The notes under the pieces are model-generated. The model worked only from the letters and a program-made list of their open reading frames with translations. It searched no databases and was not told the DNA's origin. This document shows, one piece after another, positions 1 through 8,532 of a DNA stretch of 64,000 bases. Numbering within the stretch: the first letter of the stretch is position 1; every line of letters starts with the position of its first letter. Source of the stretch: Rhodanobacter sp. LX-99 (GTDB taxonomy: Bacteria > Pseudomonadota > Gammaproteobacteria > Xanthomonadales > Rhodanobacteraceae); contig NZ_JAHFVL010000003.1 in the NCBI RefSeq assembly GCF_018599185.1, forward strand, positions 516,512-580,511. Reading direction: 5' to 3'. The translations under genes were made by a program, and so were the position numbers.

Positions 1-58
1 GCAACGCCGCATCCAAGCTGGCAAGATGATCGCCGCCTGTCCTGCCCTTGGAAGCTCC

Positions 59-604
59 ATGTCGCCCGCCTCGATGCGAGCCAACGACAGCGATGACGTG
101 CGCGCCGCGGCCGCCGGCGATCGCCATGCGTTCCAGCGGCTGTACCGACTGCACGTGGGTCGCGTGCATGGTGCGGTGTACCGGCTCGCCGGCTACGACC
201 ACGCCCGCGCCGAAGACCTCACCCAGGATGCGTTCATCCGCGCCTGGCAGAAACTGCCCGGCTTCCGCCACGAGAGCGCGTTCGGCACCTGGCTGTACCG
301 TCTCGCTGTGAACGTGGCGCTGATGGACATCCGCGCCCGCGGCGCCGACCCGGTCAGCACGCTCGACGACGAGCATCTGCAGGACGCCGGCGAAACACCG
401 TTCTGCGCCGCCGAGCGCGAGGAACTGGAACGCGCAATCGGCCGGCTGCCGCCCCGCGCGCGCGCCGTGCTGGTACTGCACGACATCGAGGGCTGGCGGC
501 ACGAAGAGATCGGCAGCGAGCTGGGCATGGCCGTCGGCACCTCGAAAGCGCAACTGCACCGCGCCCGCGGCCTGCTGCGCAAAGTATTGGGAGAAAGCTC
601 ATGA
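59..604 (+). CDS. ECF-type RNA polymerase sigma factor
   Basis: A 181-residue sigma-70 family protein of extracytoplasmic-function size. Region 2 is visible as a helix with the DLTQDAFIRAW motif followed by FGTWLYRLAVN. Region 4 is the C-terminal part with LPPRARAVLVLHDIEGW and a helix-turn-helix (HEEIGSELGMAVGTSKAQLHRAR). I chose the ATG at 59 because GGAAG lies just upstream; an in-frame ATG at 26 would add 11 residues. The stop overlaps the next start by ATGA, so the two genes are translationally coupled. By family it directs core RNA polymerase to a small regulon; which signal it answers cannot be read here. Confidence 0.9.
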   Translation: MSPASMRANDSDDVRAAAAGDRHAFQRLYRLHVGRVHGAVYRLAGYDHARAEDLTQDAFIRAWQKLPGFRHESAFGTWLYRLAVNVALMDIRARGADPVSTLDDEHLQDAGETPFCAAEREELERAIGRLPPRARAVLVLHDIEGWRHEEIGSELGMAVGTSKAQLHRARGLLRKVLGESS

Positions 605-1056
605 ACGAATTCGAATGGCGCCGACAGCTGCGCGACCTGCGCCAGCCGCTCACGCCGCAGCGCGACCTGTGGGCCTCGATCGACGCCGCACTGGAAGACG
701 CCGAACGCACGCAGGCACCCGCGAACCCGGCCTTGCGCGAGCCTCGGCCGGCATATCGCCGGCGCTGGCTGGTCGCCGCCAGCCTCGCCGCCTCGCTGCT
801 GCTGGCCGGCGGCATCGGCTGGCGCGTGCTGCAGACACCGACGGCCACGCCGGTGGCCAGCCACGCGAAGGCTTCCGGCAACTGGAAGCCGTCCGACCCA
901 CGACTCGCCGGCGCCGCGATCGAACTGGACGCTGCGCAGATGGAGCTGCAGCTGGCGATCCAGCAGGCACCGGATTCGCCGTCACTGCAGCGTCTGCTCG
1001 GCCGCACCGAACAACAACAGACGCAACTGCGCCAACTGGCCAACCAGGCCGGCTGA
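601..1056 (+). CDS. Putative membrane anti-sigma-like protein
   Basis: A 151-residue protein with one membrane segment at about residues 57-78 (WLVAASLAASLLLAGGIGW), a charged N-terminal cytoplasmic part and a C-terminal periplasmic helix rich in Gln and Leu. It overlaps the sigma gene by 4 bases. That position and topology suggest it restrains the sigma factor. No HxxxCxxC zinc anti-sigma motif is visible, so the family assignment is inference from context. Confidence 0.65.
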   Translation: MNEFEWRRQLRDLRQPLTPQRDLWASIDAALEDAERTQAPANPALREPRPAYRRRWLVAASLAASLLLAGGIGWRVLQTPTATPVASHAKASGNWKPSDPRLAGAAIELDAAQMELQLAIQQAPDSPSLQRLLGRTEQQQTQLRQLANQAG

Positions 1057-1073
1057 TACCACCAGGAACGACC

Positions 1074-1976
1074 ATGAAAACCGCCCGCTACCTTCCTCTG
1101 CTGCTGTGCCTGTGCATCGGCCAGGCCCTCGCCGACACGCCGATCCAGTTGCGCCATGACGCCACGCCGACGGCCCGTGTCAGCATCAGCAATACCGCCG
1201 GCACGGTGAACGTGATCGCGTGGGACCGCAACGAAGTGCAGGTCAGCGGCCGCCTCGGCGACGGCGCCAAGCCACTGGCGATCACCGGCAGCAACGGCGA
1301 CCTGGAGATCAAGGTCGAGCCGCAGGGCGGCTCCGGCTGGTTCAACTGGGGCGGCGACAGCAAGATGGCGCCGACCACGCTGGAACTGCACGTCCCCAAG
1401 GCGGCTTCGCTCGACGTCGACGTGATCAGCGCGCCGCTGGTCATCGACGGCATGGACGGCGGCAGCATCCAGGTCAATACGGTCAGCGGCAAGGCGCGCA
1501 TCAACGCGCGCACGCCCTCGCTGAAGGTGGATAGCGTCAGCGGCGGCATCGAGCAGGCCGGGCATGCCGAACAGGCCGCGCTGCAAACCGTCAGCGGCGA
1601 GATCCTGGCGCCGGCGCTGGGTCGCGATGTCGAACTGCAGACCATCTCCGGCCGTATCCAGGCCAACGGCGGGCCGTGGCAGAAACTCACCCTCAGCACG
1701 GTATCCGGCGACGTGCAGCTCACCGGCGCCCTGGCCGCCGGCGGCAGCATCGGCATCGACAGCATGAGCGGCGACGTGCAGCTGCAACTGCCTGCGAACA
1801 CCTCCGCCAGCCTGCACGCCAGCAGCTTCAGCGGCGACCTGCGCAGCGATTTCGGCACGCCGAAGGAACCCGAGCACGGCCCCGGCAGCTCGCTGGATGT
1901 CCGCCTCGGCGCGGGTGCCGGCAAGATCAACATCGAGACCTTCAGCGGCGACCTGCGCGTGCGCAAGCAGGACTGA
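1074..1976 (+). CDS. DUF4097-type beta-strand repeat secreted protein
   Basis: A 300-residue protein with a signal peptide (MKTARYLPLLLCLCIGQALA) and then repeated short strands of the form NTVSGKARI, DSVSGGIEQ, QTVSGEILA, QTISGRIQA, STVSGDVQL, DSMSGDVQL and FSGDL. This is the pattern of DUF4097/adhesin-like beta-helical repeats. AGGAACG lies before the ATG, 17 bases after the previous stop, so it is probably the third gene of the sigma operon. The family has no established reaction; an envelope location is inferred from the signal peptide. Confidence 0.85.
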   Translation: MKTARYLPLLLCLCIGQALADTPIQLRHDATPTARVSISNTAGTVNVIAWDRNEVQVSGRLGDGAKPLAITGSNGDLEIKVEPQGGSGWFNWGGDSKMAPTTLELHVPKAASLDVDVISAPLVIDGMDGGSIQVNTVSGKARINARTPSLKVDSVSGGIEQAGHAEQAALQTVSGEILAPALGRDVELQTISGRIQANGGPWQKLTLSTVSGDVQLTGALAAGGSIGIDSMSGDVQLQLPANTSASLHASSFSGDLRSDFGTPKEPEHGPGSSLDVRLGAGAGKINIETFSGDLRVRKQD

Positions 1977-2001
1977 GCGCAGCCCACTCTTCCCGAAACG
2001 A

Positions 2002-2030
2002 AAAACGCCGTCGCATGGCGACGGCGTTTT
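2002..2030. terminator. Bidirectional rho-independent terminator
   Basis: A perfect 13-bp stem (AAAACGCCGTCGC and its complement) with a 3-base ATG loop, starting with an A-run and ending with a T-run. It lies between convergent genes, so it can serve both strands. Confidence 0.9.
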
Positions 2031-2060
2031 CATGATCTGCCGGAAATACGGCCCGGCCGA

Positions 2061-2966
2061 TCAGAGATCCTGGTGATACTGCACGTACGGCGTGCGCGAC
2101 TGATCCGGTTCCGGACCCGCCGGCGTATTCGCCGGGCTGCCGGACGACCACAGGTTCTGCGCACCGACGCTCAGCGAGCCGCGCCACGGCAGGCGCCAGG
2201 TCACGCCCAGGTCGATGCTGTTCCAGCGGCGGTCGGCATTGAGCCCACCCGGAATGCCGGCCTGCGGCTGCATCGTGCGGCCGATCAGCACGCCGCTCAG
2301 CGGGCCGTGGTCGACACCGAAACTCAGCGCCTTCTGGTCCAGCGTGTCGATGCCGAGCAGGTTGCCCGGCAGCAGGTGGATGCGGCCCACGCTGGCACCC
2401 AGGTCGATACCGCTCTTGTTGCCCAGGGCCAGCCGGCCATGCGCATTGAGCTGGGAGCTGCTGTCGAAACTGGACAGGCCATCCACGCCCGGCGCGGCGC
2501 CCGGCAGCACGCGCGGCAACACGTTCTTGTTCGGCGTGGTATTGGTGCCGACGCTGACACCGACGCTATAGCGGCCGGCGTCATAGGTGGCGCCTACTTC
2601 GCTGCCGAGCACGCGCAGGCCCGGATTCGTCCAGGAATGTTCGCTGACCTCTGCGTGTGCCTGCAGTCGCGGCCCCAGCCCGTATTCCACGCCGGTCGTC
2701 ATCACCGTGGAGGCGTCCACCACCCGCAACGCCAGCGGCGCATTCTTGCGCAGGGCCTCGGCGCCGGTGCTGCGATCCGCCCTGAGCGCGAACAGGCGGC
2801 CATCGGCACCACGCCACAACGGCACCATGATGCCGGGTTCGACCTCGGTTACCTGATCCGGCGGCTGCGCCAGCAGGCGCTGCGCCATGCCACTGTCGCC
2901 CACAGACTGCCCGGCCGCGGTGAACGGCAGCAGCAGGACGAGCAGCAGGGCGGACAGGCGGCGCAT
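2061..2966 (-). CDS. Hypothetical secreted, probably outer-membrane protein
   Basis: 301 residues with a signal peptide (MRRLSALLLVLLLPFTAAG). The rest alternates polar and hydrophobic residues with many Gly (GVEYGLGPRLQAHAEVS, YSVGVSVGTN, GRLALGNKSGIDLGASVG), as in outer-membrane beta barrels. The protein ends in Leu rather than Phe or Trp. The start is the ATG just before the signal peptide; a GTG 45 bases upstream would add a charged extension and is less likely. I do not recognise a named family. Confidence 0.6.
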   Translation of the reverse strand: MRRLSALLLVLLLPFTAAGQSVGDSGMAQRLLAQPPDQVTEVEPGIMVPLWRGADGRLFALRADRSTGAEALRKNAPLALRVVDASTVMTTGVEYGLGPRLQAHAEVSEHSWTNPGLRVLGSEVGATYDAGRYSVGVSVGTNTTPNKNVLPRVLPGAAPGVDGLSSFDSSSQLNAHGRLALGNKSGIDLGASVGRIHLLPGNLLGIDTLDQKALSFGVDHGPLSGVLIGRTMQPQAGIPGGLNADRRWNSIDLGVTWRLPWRGSLSVGAQNLWSSGSPANTPAGPEPDQSRTPYVQYHQDL

Positions 2967-3219
2967 ACGATGGACCAGTGACTCACTCGACGGAGGATAC
3001 TTGGACTGCACTATACCCCGTTTTACGTTTTACTAACACCCCAAAAACCCACTCCAACGCACAAAAACGGCAGGGATTCACCCCTTTTTGACCCCATCTC
3101 CACCTGTGGGTTCCCGCCCTCGGAAAACTGGCGAGGGAACAGACTTACACGTTATAAAGGCAGGATAAAGGCATGCCACGTCGATCCAGCCAGGTCGCCC
3201 CGGAACCCGCCGCAGTCCA

Positions 3220-6120
3220 ATGAGCGCCACACCGACGATCCGTTCATCCCAACCACCGCCGGTGGCTCGGGATCTTGCGGCCCTGCACGCAGCGGTCGAA
3301 CGGCTGTTCGAAGCGCCCGATGCCGCCGGCGTGATGGAAGTCTGCGAACTCATGCTGGACAATTTCGGTGTCCATGGCCGCTTGCGCTGGCGGCGCATGG
3401 ACGAGCAACCCGATCCCCTGGCCGGGCAGTTGGACCTGGCCGAGGATCCGCAAGGCCCGCGCACCCTGATGCTCGAATGGACCGACCCGCCGCTGCCCGA
3501 GGTCGTGCGCGACCGCCTGGACTGGCTGGGCCGGCTGGCCGACATCCGCCTGCGCCAGTTGGCCGAGACCAGCCGCCTGTACGAGGCGATCTCGCGCCTG
3601 GCGCTGGCCGAGCGGCTGCAGCGTGCGCTCTACGCGATCGCCGAACAGGCCGGCGCCGAACATGACATGCCCGAGATGATGCGTTCGCTGCATGCCATCG
3701 TCGGCAGCCTGATGTACGCGGAAAACTTCTACATCGTGCTGTACGACGCAGCCACCGACACCGTCCGCTTCCCCTACTACGTCGACATCGCCGATACCGA
3801 CCCGCCGCCGCCGGACCAGAACCTGCCGCTGCACGACATGCTGCACAGCCTGACCTGGAACCTGCTGCAGGAAGGCCGCCCGCTGATGGGCTCGTTCGAG
3901 GAACTGCGGCAGCAGTTCGGCGACCGCTTCGTGCCGATCGGGCCCAGCTGCGAGCACTGGCTTGGTGCGCCGCTGCTGCGCGCCGGCCGCGTCGTCGGCG
4001 GCATCGTGATGCAGAGCTATCGCACCGACACCCATTACTCGCGGCACGACCTGGAGCTGCTGAACTACGTGGCCCAGCATGTGCAGACGGCGCTGGAGCG
4101 GCGCGAGGCGCACATCGAGCTGGGCCGCCGGGTGACCGACCGCACCGCCGCGCTGCGCGAGGCGAACCGCGTGCTGCGCCAGCAGGTGCTGCAGCGCCAG
4201 CGCGGCGAGCGCCTGCAGGCGGCGCTGTTCCGCATCGCCGAGTTGGCCAACACCTCGGACAGCCTGGACAAGTTCTACGCAGCCATGCACCAGGTGATCA
4301 GCGGCCTGCTGTACGCGCGCAACTTCTATATCGCGCTGATCGACGAGGAGAACGGCCACCTCACCTTTCCCTATTCGGTGGACGATGTGGACAGCGTGCG
4401 GCCCCCGCGCGCGCATGGCCGCGGCGCCACCGAATACGTGCTGCGCCACGCCAAGCCGCTGCTGGCCACGCCCGCGGAGATCGACCGGCTCAGCGCGCAG
4501 GGCGAGATCAGCCATTTCGGCGCGCGCTCGGTGTGCTGGCTTGGCGTGCCGCTGATCTGGGGCGGCAAGGCGATGGGTGTGCTGGCGCTGCAAAGCTACT
4601 CGCCCGAGCACACTTACAACGAGCGCGACCAGGAGCTGCTGACCTTCGTCAGCTACCACATCGCCAACGCACTGCAGCGCAAGCAGGCCGCGGCGGCGCT
4701 GAAACACGCCTACGCCGGGCTGGAGCGCCGCGTCACCGAGCGCACCCGCGCGCTGGCGCTGGCCAACCGCGACCTGCGCGAACAGATCGCCGAGCGCGAG
4801 CGCGTCGAGCGCCGGCTGAAGTACGAAACCCTGCACGACTCGCTGACCGGCCTGCCGAACCGCACCCTGCTGCTGCAGCGGCTGGAGCAGGCGATGCAGC
4901 GCTACGTCGCGAACCCGAGCGAACAGTTCGCCGTGCTGTTCATCGACCTGGACCGCTTCAAGGTGATCAACGACTCGGTCGGTCACCTGGTCGGCGACGA
5001 CCTGCTGTTCCAGGTCGGCGGCCGCATCCGCGCCTGCCTGAAGACGCGCGACGTCGTCGCGCGCCTGGGCGGCGACGAATTCGCGGTGCTGCTGGAAGGC
5101 ATCGTCGAGACCCACAAGGCGACGCTGATCGCCGAGCGCATCATCAGCGAGCTGCAGACGCCGTTCCGGCTAGGCACCAAGGAGATCTTCACCTCGGCGT
5201 CGATCGGCATCGCCCTGTCCAGCCCGCATTACCGCCAACCGGAGGAATTGCTGCGCGACGCCGACGCGGCGATGTACAACGCGAAGGACGGCGGCCGCCA
5301 CCGCGCGGCGATGTTCGACGACCGCCTGCGCCGCGAGGCGCTGTCGCTGCTGGACATGGAGAGCGACCTGCGCCACGCGCTCAGCCGCAACGAGTTCGAG
5401 CCGTTCTACCAGCCGATCGTGGAGCTGGCCGACGGCCGCATCACCGGCTACGAGGCGCTGCTGCGCTGGCACCACCCGGAACGCGGCCTGCTGGCGCCGA
5501 ACGACTTCCTGCTGATCGCCGAGGAATGCGGCTGCGCCGAGGCGATCGACTGGCAGATCTTCGAGCAGGTGTGCACCCAGGCGGTGCGGCTGATCGGTAC
5601 CGAGGGCTTCATCAGCATCAACGTGTCCGGCCGGCACTTCCGCTCGGCCGACCTCGACCTGCGGCTGCTGGCGCTGTTCGACCAGTACGCCGTGCCGACG
5701 CGCTGCATCCGCATCGAGGTCACCGAGCACGCGCTGCTGGAGAACCCGACCCAGGTCAAGCAGATGCTGCTGAACCTGCGCAGCCACGGCGTCGGCATCG
5801 CGCTGGACGACTTCGGCACCGGCTATTCCTCGCTCAGCTACCTGCACCAGTACCCGTTCGAGACGTTGAAGATCGACCGCTCCTTCATTACCGAACTGCC
5901 GCCCGACGACGCCGAGACGCAAGGGCTGGCGCTGGTGCGCGCGATCCAGGTGCTGGCCGACTCGCTGCGGATGAAGGTGATCGCCGAAGGCATCGAGGAA
6001 GAGTCGCAGCGGCAGGCGCTGCTGCGCGTCGGCTGCCGCTACGGCCAGGGCTTTTTGTTCGCCGAGCCGCAGCCCGCAGGCACCTGGATCGGCGCAGACA
6101 GGCCGCTGTTGCTGGCCTGA
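3220..6120 (+). CDS. GAF-GAF-GGDEF-EAL cyclic-di-GMP enzyme
   Basis: A 966-residue soluble signalling protein. Two similar GAF domains (about residues 134-295 and 332-490; compare LMYAENFYIVLYD with LLYARNFYIALID) are separated by coiled-coil stretches. A GGDEF domain follows (about 533-700, intact GGDEF at 617-621), then an EAL domain (about 712-960) with EAL at 745-747, DDFGTGYSS at 863, LKIDRSF and VIAEGIE. Both catalytic motifs look complete, so it may make and degrade c-di-GMP. The allosteric RxxD I-site position reads KTRD, so product inhibition is probably lost. No membrane segment is seen. Confidence 0.93.
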   Translation: MSATPTIRSSQPPPVARDLAALHAAVERLFEAPDAAGVMEVCELMLDNFGVHGRLRWRRMDEQPDPLAGQLDLAEDPQGPRTLMLEWTDPPLPEVVRDRLDWLGRLADIRLRQLAETSRLYEAISRLALAERLQRALYAIAEQAGAEHDMPEMMRSLHAIVGSLMYAENFYIVLYDAATDTVRFPYYVDIADTDPPPPDQNLPLHDMLHSLTWNLLQEGRPLMGSFEELRQQFGDRFVPIGPSCEHWLGAPLLRAGRVVGGIVMQSYRTDTHYSRHDLELLNYVAQHVQTALERREAHIELGRRVTDRTAALREANRVLRQQVLQRQRGERLQAALFRIAELANTSDSLDKFYAAMHQVISGLLYARNFYIALIDEENGHLTFPYSVDDVDSVRPPRAHGRGATEYVLRHAKPLLATPAEIDRLSAQGEISHFGARSVCWLGVPLIWGGKAMGVLALQSYSPEHTYNERDQELLTFVSYHIANALQRKQAAAALKHAYAGLERRVTERTRALALANRDLREQIAERERVERRLKYETLHDSLTGLPNRTLLLQRLEQAMQRYVANPSEQFAVLFIDLDRFKVINDSVGHLVGDDLLFQVGGRIRACLKTRDVVARLGGDEFAVLLEGIVETHKATLIAERIISELQTPFRLGTKEIFTSASIGIALSSPHYRQPEELLRDADAAMYNAKDGGRHRAAMFDDRLRREALSLLDMESDLRHALSRNEFEPFYQPIVELADGRITGYEALLRWHHPERGLLAPNDFLLIAEECGCAEAIDWQIFEQVCTQAVRLIGTEGFISINVSGRHFRSADLDLRLLALFDQYAVPTRCIRIEVTEHALLENPTQVKQMLLNLRSHGVGIALDDFGTGYSSLSYLHQYPFETLKIDRSFITELPPDDAETQGLALVRAIQVLADSLRMKVIAEGIEEESQRQALLRVGCRYGQGFLFAEPQPAGTWIGADRPLLLA

Positions 6121-6136
6121 TCGAACACCCTCGTCC

Positions 6137-7036
6137 TCACTGCGCCGTGCCTGGCGCACCGGGTGCCGCGCCCTCGCTGAGCAGGTGCTCGGCATCGATG
6201 CGGTCGAAGTGATAGCGCTGCGCGCAGAACTCGCAGACCACCTCGATCTCGTCGCCGCGGGCGACCAGCGCCGCCTCCACCTCGTCGCGGCCGAGCGAGC
6301 GCAGCATCGACGTGACCCGCTCGCGGCTGCAGCTGCAGCCGAACGCCAGCGGGCGCGGCTGGAACAGGCGCACCGACTCCTCGTGGTAGAGCCGGTACAG
6401 CAACTGCTCCGGCGCGACGGCCAGCAGTTCCTGCGCGCCCAGGGTGGCGGTCAGGTGCACCACGCGATTCCACGCATCGTCGTCCCGCACGGCATCGCGA
6501 CCGCCTTCGCCCGGCATCTTCTGCAGCATCAGGCCAACCGCATGTTCGCCGTCGGCGGCCAGCAGGATCCGCGCCGGCAATTGTTCGGACTGCACGAAAT
6601 AGTCTTCCAGCGAACCGGCCAGGTCGGCGTGCCGCAAGTCGACCAGGCCCTGGTAACGCTGGCCGCGATCCACGTTGCCGATGGTGATCGCCATGATCGC
6701 GTCGGCCAGCGCATCCAGCGCCAGCGGCGCGGACAGCGGTTCGTTCCAGCGCGCCAGGCCGCGCAGGCGGCCCTGGTCGCTGCACTCGGCGAACAGCAGG
6801 CGCAACGCGTCCGAACTCTTCAGCTCGATCGACAGCGCGCCGTCCAGCTTGATGTTGCCGGTCAAGAGCGCGCTGGCGGCCAGCGCCTCGCCCAGCAGGG
6901 CATGCAGCGCCAGCGGGTAATCGGCGCGGCCGGCCACTTCGCGCCAGGCCGGTCCCAGCCGCACCAGGGTGCCGCGCACGCCGACGCGTTCCAGCAGGAA
7001 TCGGTGCAGCACGTCTTCGACAGGCAGATTTTCCAC
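6137..7036 (-). CDS. hslO: Hsp33 redox-regulated chaperone
   Basis: A 299-residue cytoplasmic holdase activated by oxidation and unfolding. The C-terminal zinc-binding redox switch is intact: Cys234-x-Cys236, 31 residues, then Cys268-x-x-Cys271. The N-terminal part has the family's NIKLDGALSIELKS and ITIGNVDRGQRYQGLV stretches. I chose the GTG start at 7036, which has AAAGAGA about 9 bases upstream; the longer open frame to 7261 runs across the divergent mtgA start and its extension is low-complexity. It converges on the c-di-GMP gene with only 16 bases between stops. Confidence 0.92.
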   Translation of the reverse strand: MENLPVEDVLHRFLLERVGVRGTLVRLGPAWREVAGRADYPLALHALLGEALAASALLTGNIKLDGALSIELKSSDALRLLFAECSDQGRLRGLARWNEPLSAPLALDALADAIMAITIGNVDRGQRYQGLVDLRHADLAGSLEDYFVQSEQLPARILLAADGEHAVGLMLQKMPGEGGRDAVRDDDAWNRVVHLTATLGAQELLAVAPEQLLYRLYHEESVRLFQPRPLAFGCSCSRERVTSMLRSLGRDEVEAALVARGDEIEVVCEFCAQRYHFDRIDAEHLLSEGAAPGAPGTAQ

Positions 7037-7134
7037 GGCGAATGTTCTCTTTAAAGTCAGGCGGAACAGATGGGGACGCGGCCGCGCCGGAACAACGCCC
7101 CTTATACTGCCCGCATCTTCCCACGCGTACCGCC

Positions 7135-7875
7135 ATGCCCTCTCCGTTCCGCCGCGTTCCGCTGGTTCGTCTGTTGCGCTCGCTGGCGATCCTGCTGCTC
7201 GCATGGCTGGCGCTGAGCTGGCTGGTGGTGTTGGTGCTGCGCTTCGTGCCGCCGTGGACATCGGCGGTGATGATGGAGCGCCAGCTCGGCGCGTGGATCC
7301 ACGGCGAGAAGGACTTCCGGCTGCGCCAGCACTGGGTGCCGTGGACGCAGGTGTCGGCCTGGGTGCCGCTGGCGATGGTGGCCGGCGAGGACCAGAAGTT
7401 TCCCTACCACCACGGCTTCGACCTCGACTCCATCCAGGACGCGCTCGACGCCGCCGACGACGGCAGACGCCTGCGCGGCGCCAGCACGATCAGCCAGCAG
7501 ACCGCCAAGAACCTGTTCCTGTGGAACGGCCGCAGCTTCGTGCGCAAGGGGCTGGAGGCGTACTTCACCGTGCTGATCGAGCTGACCTGGCCGAAGCGGC
7601 GCATCCTCGAGGTGTACATGAACATCGCCGAGCTGGGCAACGGCGTGTACGGCGTGGGCGCGGCCAGCGAGGCGTACTTCCACACCACGCCGGCGCGGCT
7701 CGGTCCGGCCCAGGCCGCCCGCCTGGCCGCGGTGCTGCCCAGTCCGCGGCGCCTGCATGCGGACCGGCCCAGCGCCTACGTGCAACGCCGCGCGGACTGG
7801 ATCCAGCGGCAGATGTACCAGCTCGGCGGCCCCGCCTATATCGAAGGCCGCGTGCCGCCGCGCGCACCGCGCTGA
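7135..7875 (+). CDS. mtgA: Monofunctional peptidoglycan transglycosylase
   Basis: A 246-residue GT51 enzyme that polymerises lipid II into glycan strands at the inner membrane. One N-terminal membrane anchor (about 12-40) is followed by the GT51 motifs: AGEDQKFPYHHGFD with the catalytic Glu85, RGASTISQQTAKNLFLW, and KRRILEVYMNIAELG. There is no transpeptidase domain. The start at MPSPFRR precedes the anchor directly; an in-frame upstream ATG at 7042 overlaps the divergent hslO start and is unlikely. Confidence 0.95.
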   Translation: MPSPFRRVPLVRLLRSLAILLLAWLALSWLVVLVLRFVPPWTSAVMMERQLGAWIHGEKDFRLRQHWVPWTQVSAWVPLAMVAGEDQKFPYHHGFDLDSIQDALDAADDGRRLRGASTISQQTAKNLFLWNGRSFVRKGLEAYFTVLIELTWPKRRILEVYMNIAELGNGVYGVGAASEAYFHTTPARLGPAQAARLAAVLPSPRRLHADRPSAYVQRRADWIQRQMYQLGGPAYIEGRVPPRAPR

Positions 7876-7973
7876 CCACTGCGCGGCCGGTTCACAACTT
7901 TGCTACACGCCGACACGATGGCGGCGCTAGACTCGCCCCAGACGGCCCGCCCGGGCCGCTGGGAGACCCAAGC

Positions 7974-8402
7974 ATGAGCCAGGTCAAACATCTGCTGCAG
8001 GGCAAGGGCAACGCAATCTACAGCATTGCACCGGATGCGCCCGTACTCGAGGCGATCAAGCACATGGCCGAGCACCGGATCGGCGCGTTGCTGGTGATGC
8101 ACGGCGAGCAGCTGGTCGGCGTCATGTCCGAACGCGACTACGCGCGCAAGGTGATCCTGCAGGGCCGCTCCTCGTCGCAGACCGCCGTGTCCGACATCAT
8201 GAGCGGCAACCCGCTGACCGTCGGCCCGGATACCGACGTGTTCGACTGCATGCGCCTGTGCACCGACAGCCGCATCCGCCACCTGCCGGTGGTGCAGGAC
8301 GGCAAGGTGGTCGGGGTGATCTCGATCGGCGATCTGGTCAAGGCGGTGATCGACGCGCAGGCCGAACAGATCGAGCACCTGCAGCGCTACATCACGAGCT
8401 GA
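7974..8402 (+). CDS. Tandem CBS-domain protein
   Basis: A 142-residue protein made of a CBS pair: the first with HMAEHRIGALLVMHGEQLVGVMSERD, the second with MRLCTDSRIRHLPVVQDG and VVGVISIGDLVKAVI. Such stand-alone pairs bind adenine nucleotides. The partner is unknown. GGGAGACCCAAGC precedes the ATG, which decides the start within a much longer open frame. Confidence 0.92.
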   Translation: MSQVKHLLQGKGNAIYSIAPDAPVLEAIKHMAEHRIGALLVMHGEQLVGVMSERDYARKVILQGRSSSQTAVSDIMSGNPLTVGPDTDVFDCMRLCTDSRIRHLPVVQDGKVVGVISIGDLVKAVIDAQAEQIEHLQRYITS

Positions 8403-8506
8403 GATTCGCGATTCGGCTCGCGCAGGCAGGATGCCGGAGCGAACATCGGCGAAGCCGATGGCCCGCAGGGCGAGCCGCGGACGCGGCAAGTCATTCGGGA
8501 TTCGGG

Positions 8507-8532
8507 AAAGCATCGACTCAAACCGATGCTTT
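8507..8532. terminator. Possible terminator hairpin at convergent gene ends
   Basis: A perfect 9-bp stem AAAGCATCG / CGATGCTTT with an 8-base loop, overlapping the stop of the minus-strand transporter and lying about 105 bases after the CBS gene. No long T-run follows on either strand, so termination is uncertain. Confidence 0.35.

Noticed and set aside
354..2033. Long minus-strand frame opposite the sigma operon
   Set aside because: Antisense to three genes with clear family motifs; product shows no recognisable domain.
7037..7261. N-terminal extension of Hsp33
   Set aside because: It overlaps the divergent mtgA start, is Ala/Pro/Arg-rich, and a GTG with good ribosome site gives the normal 299-residue protein.
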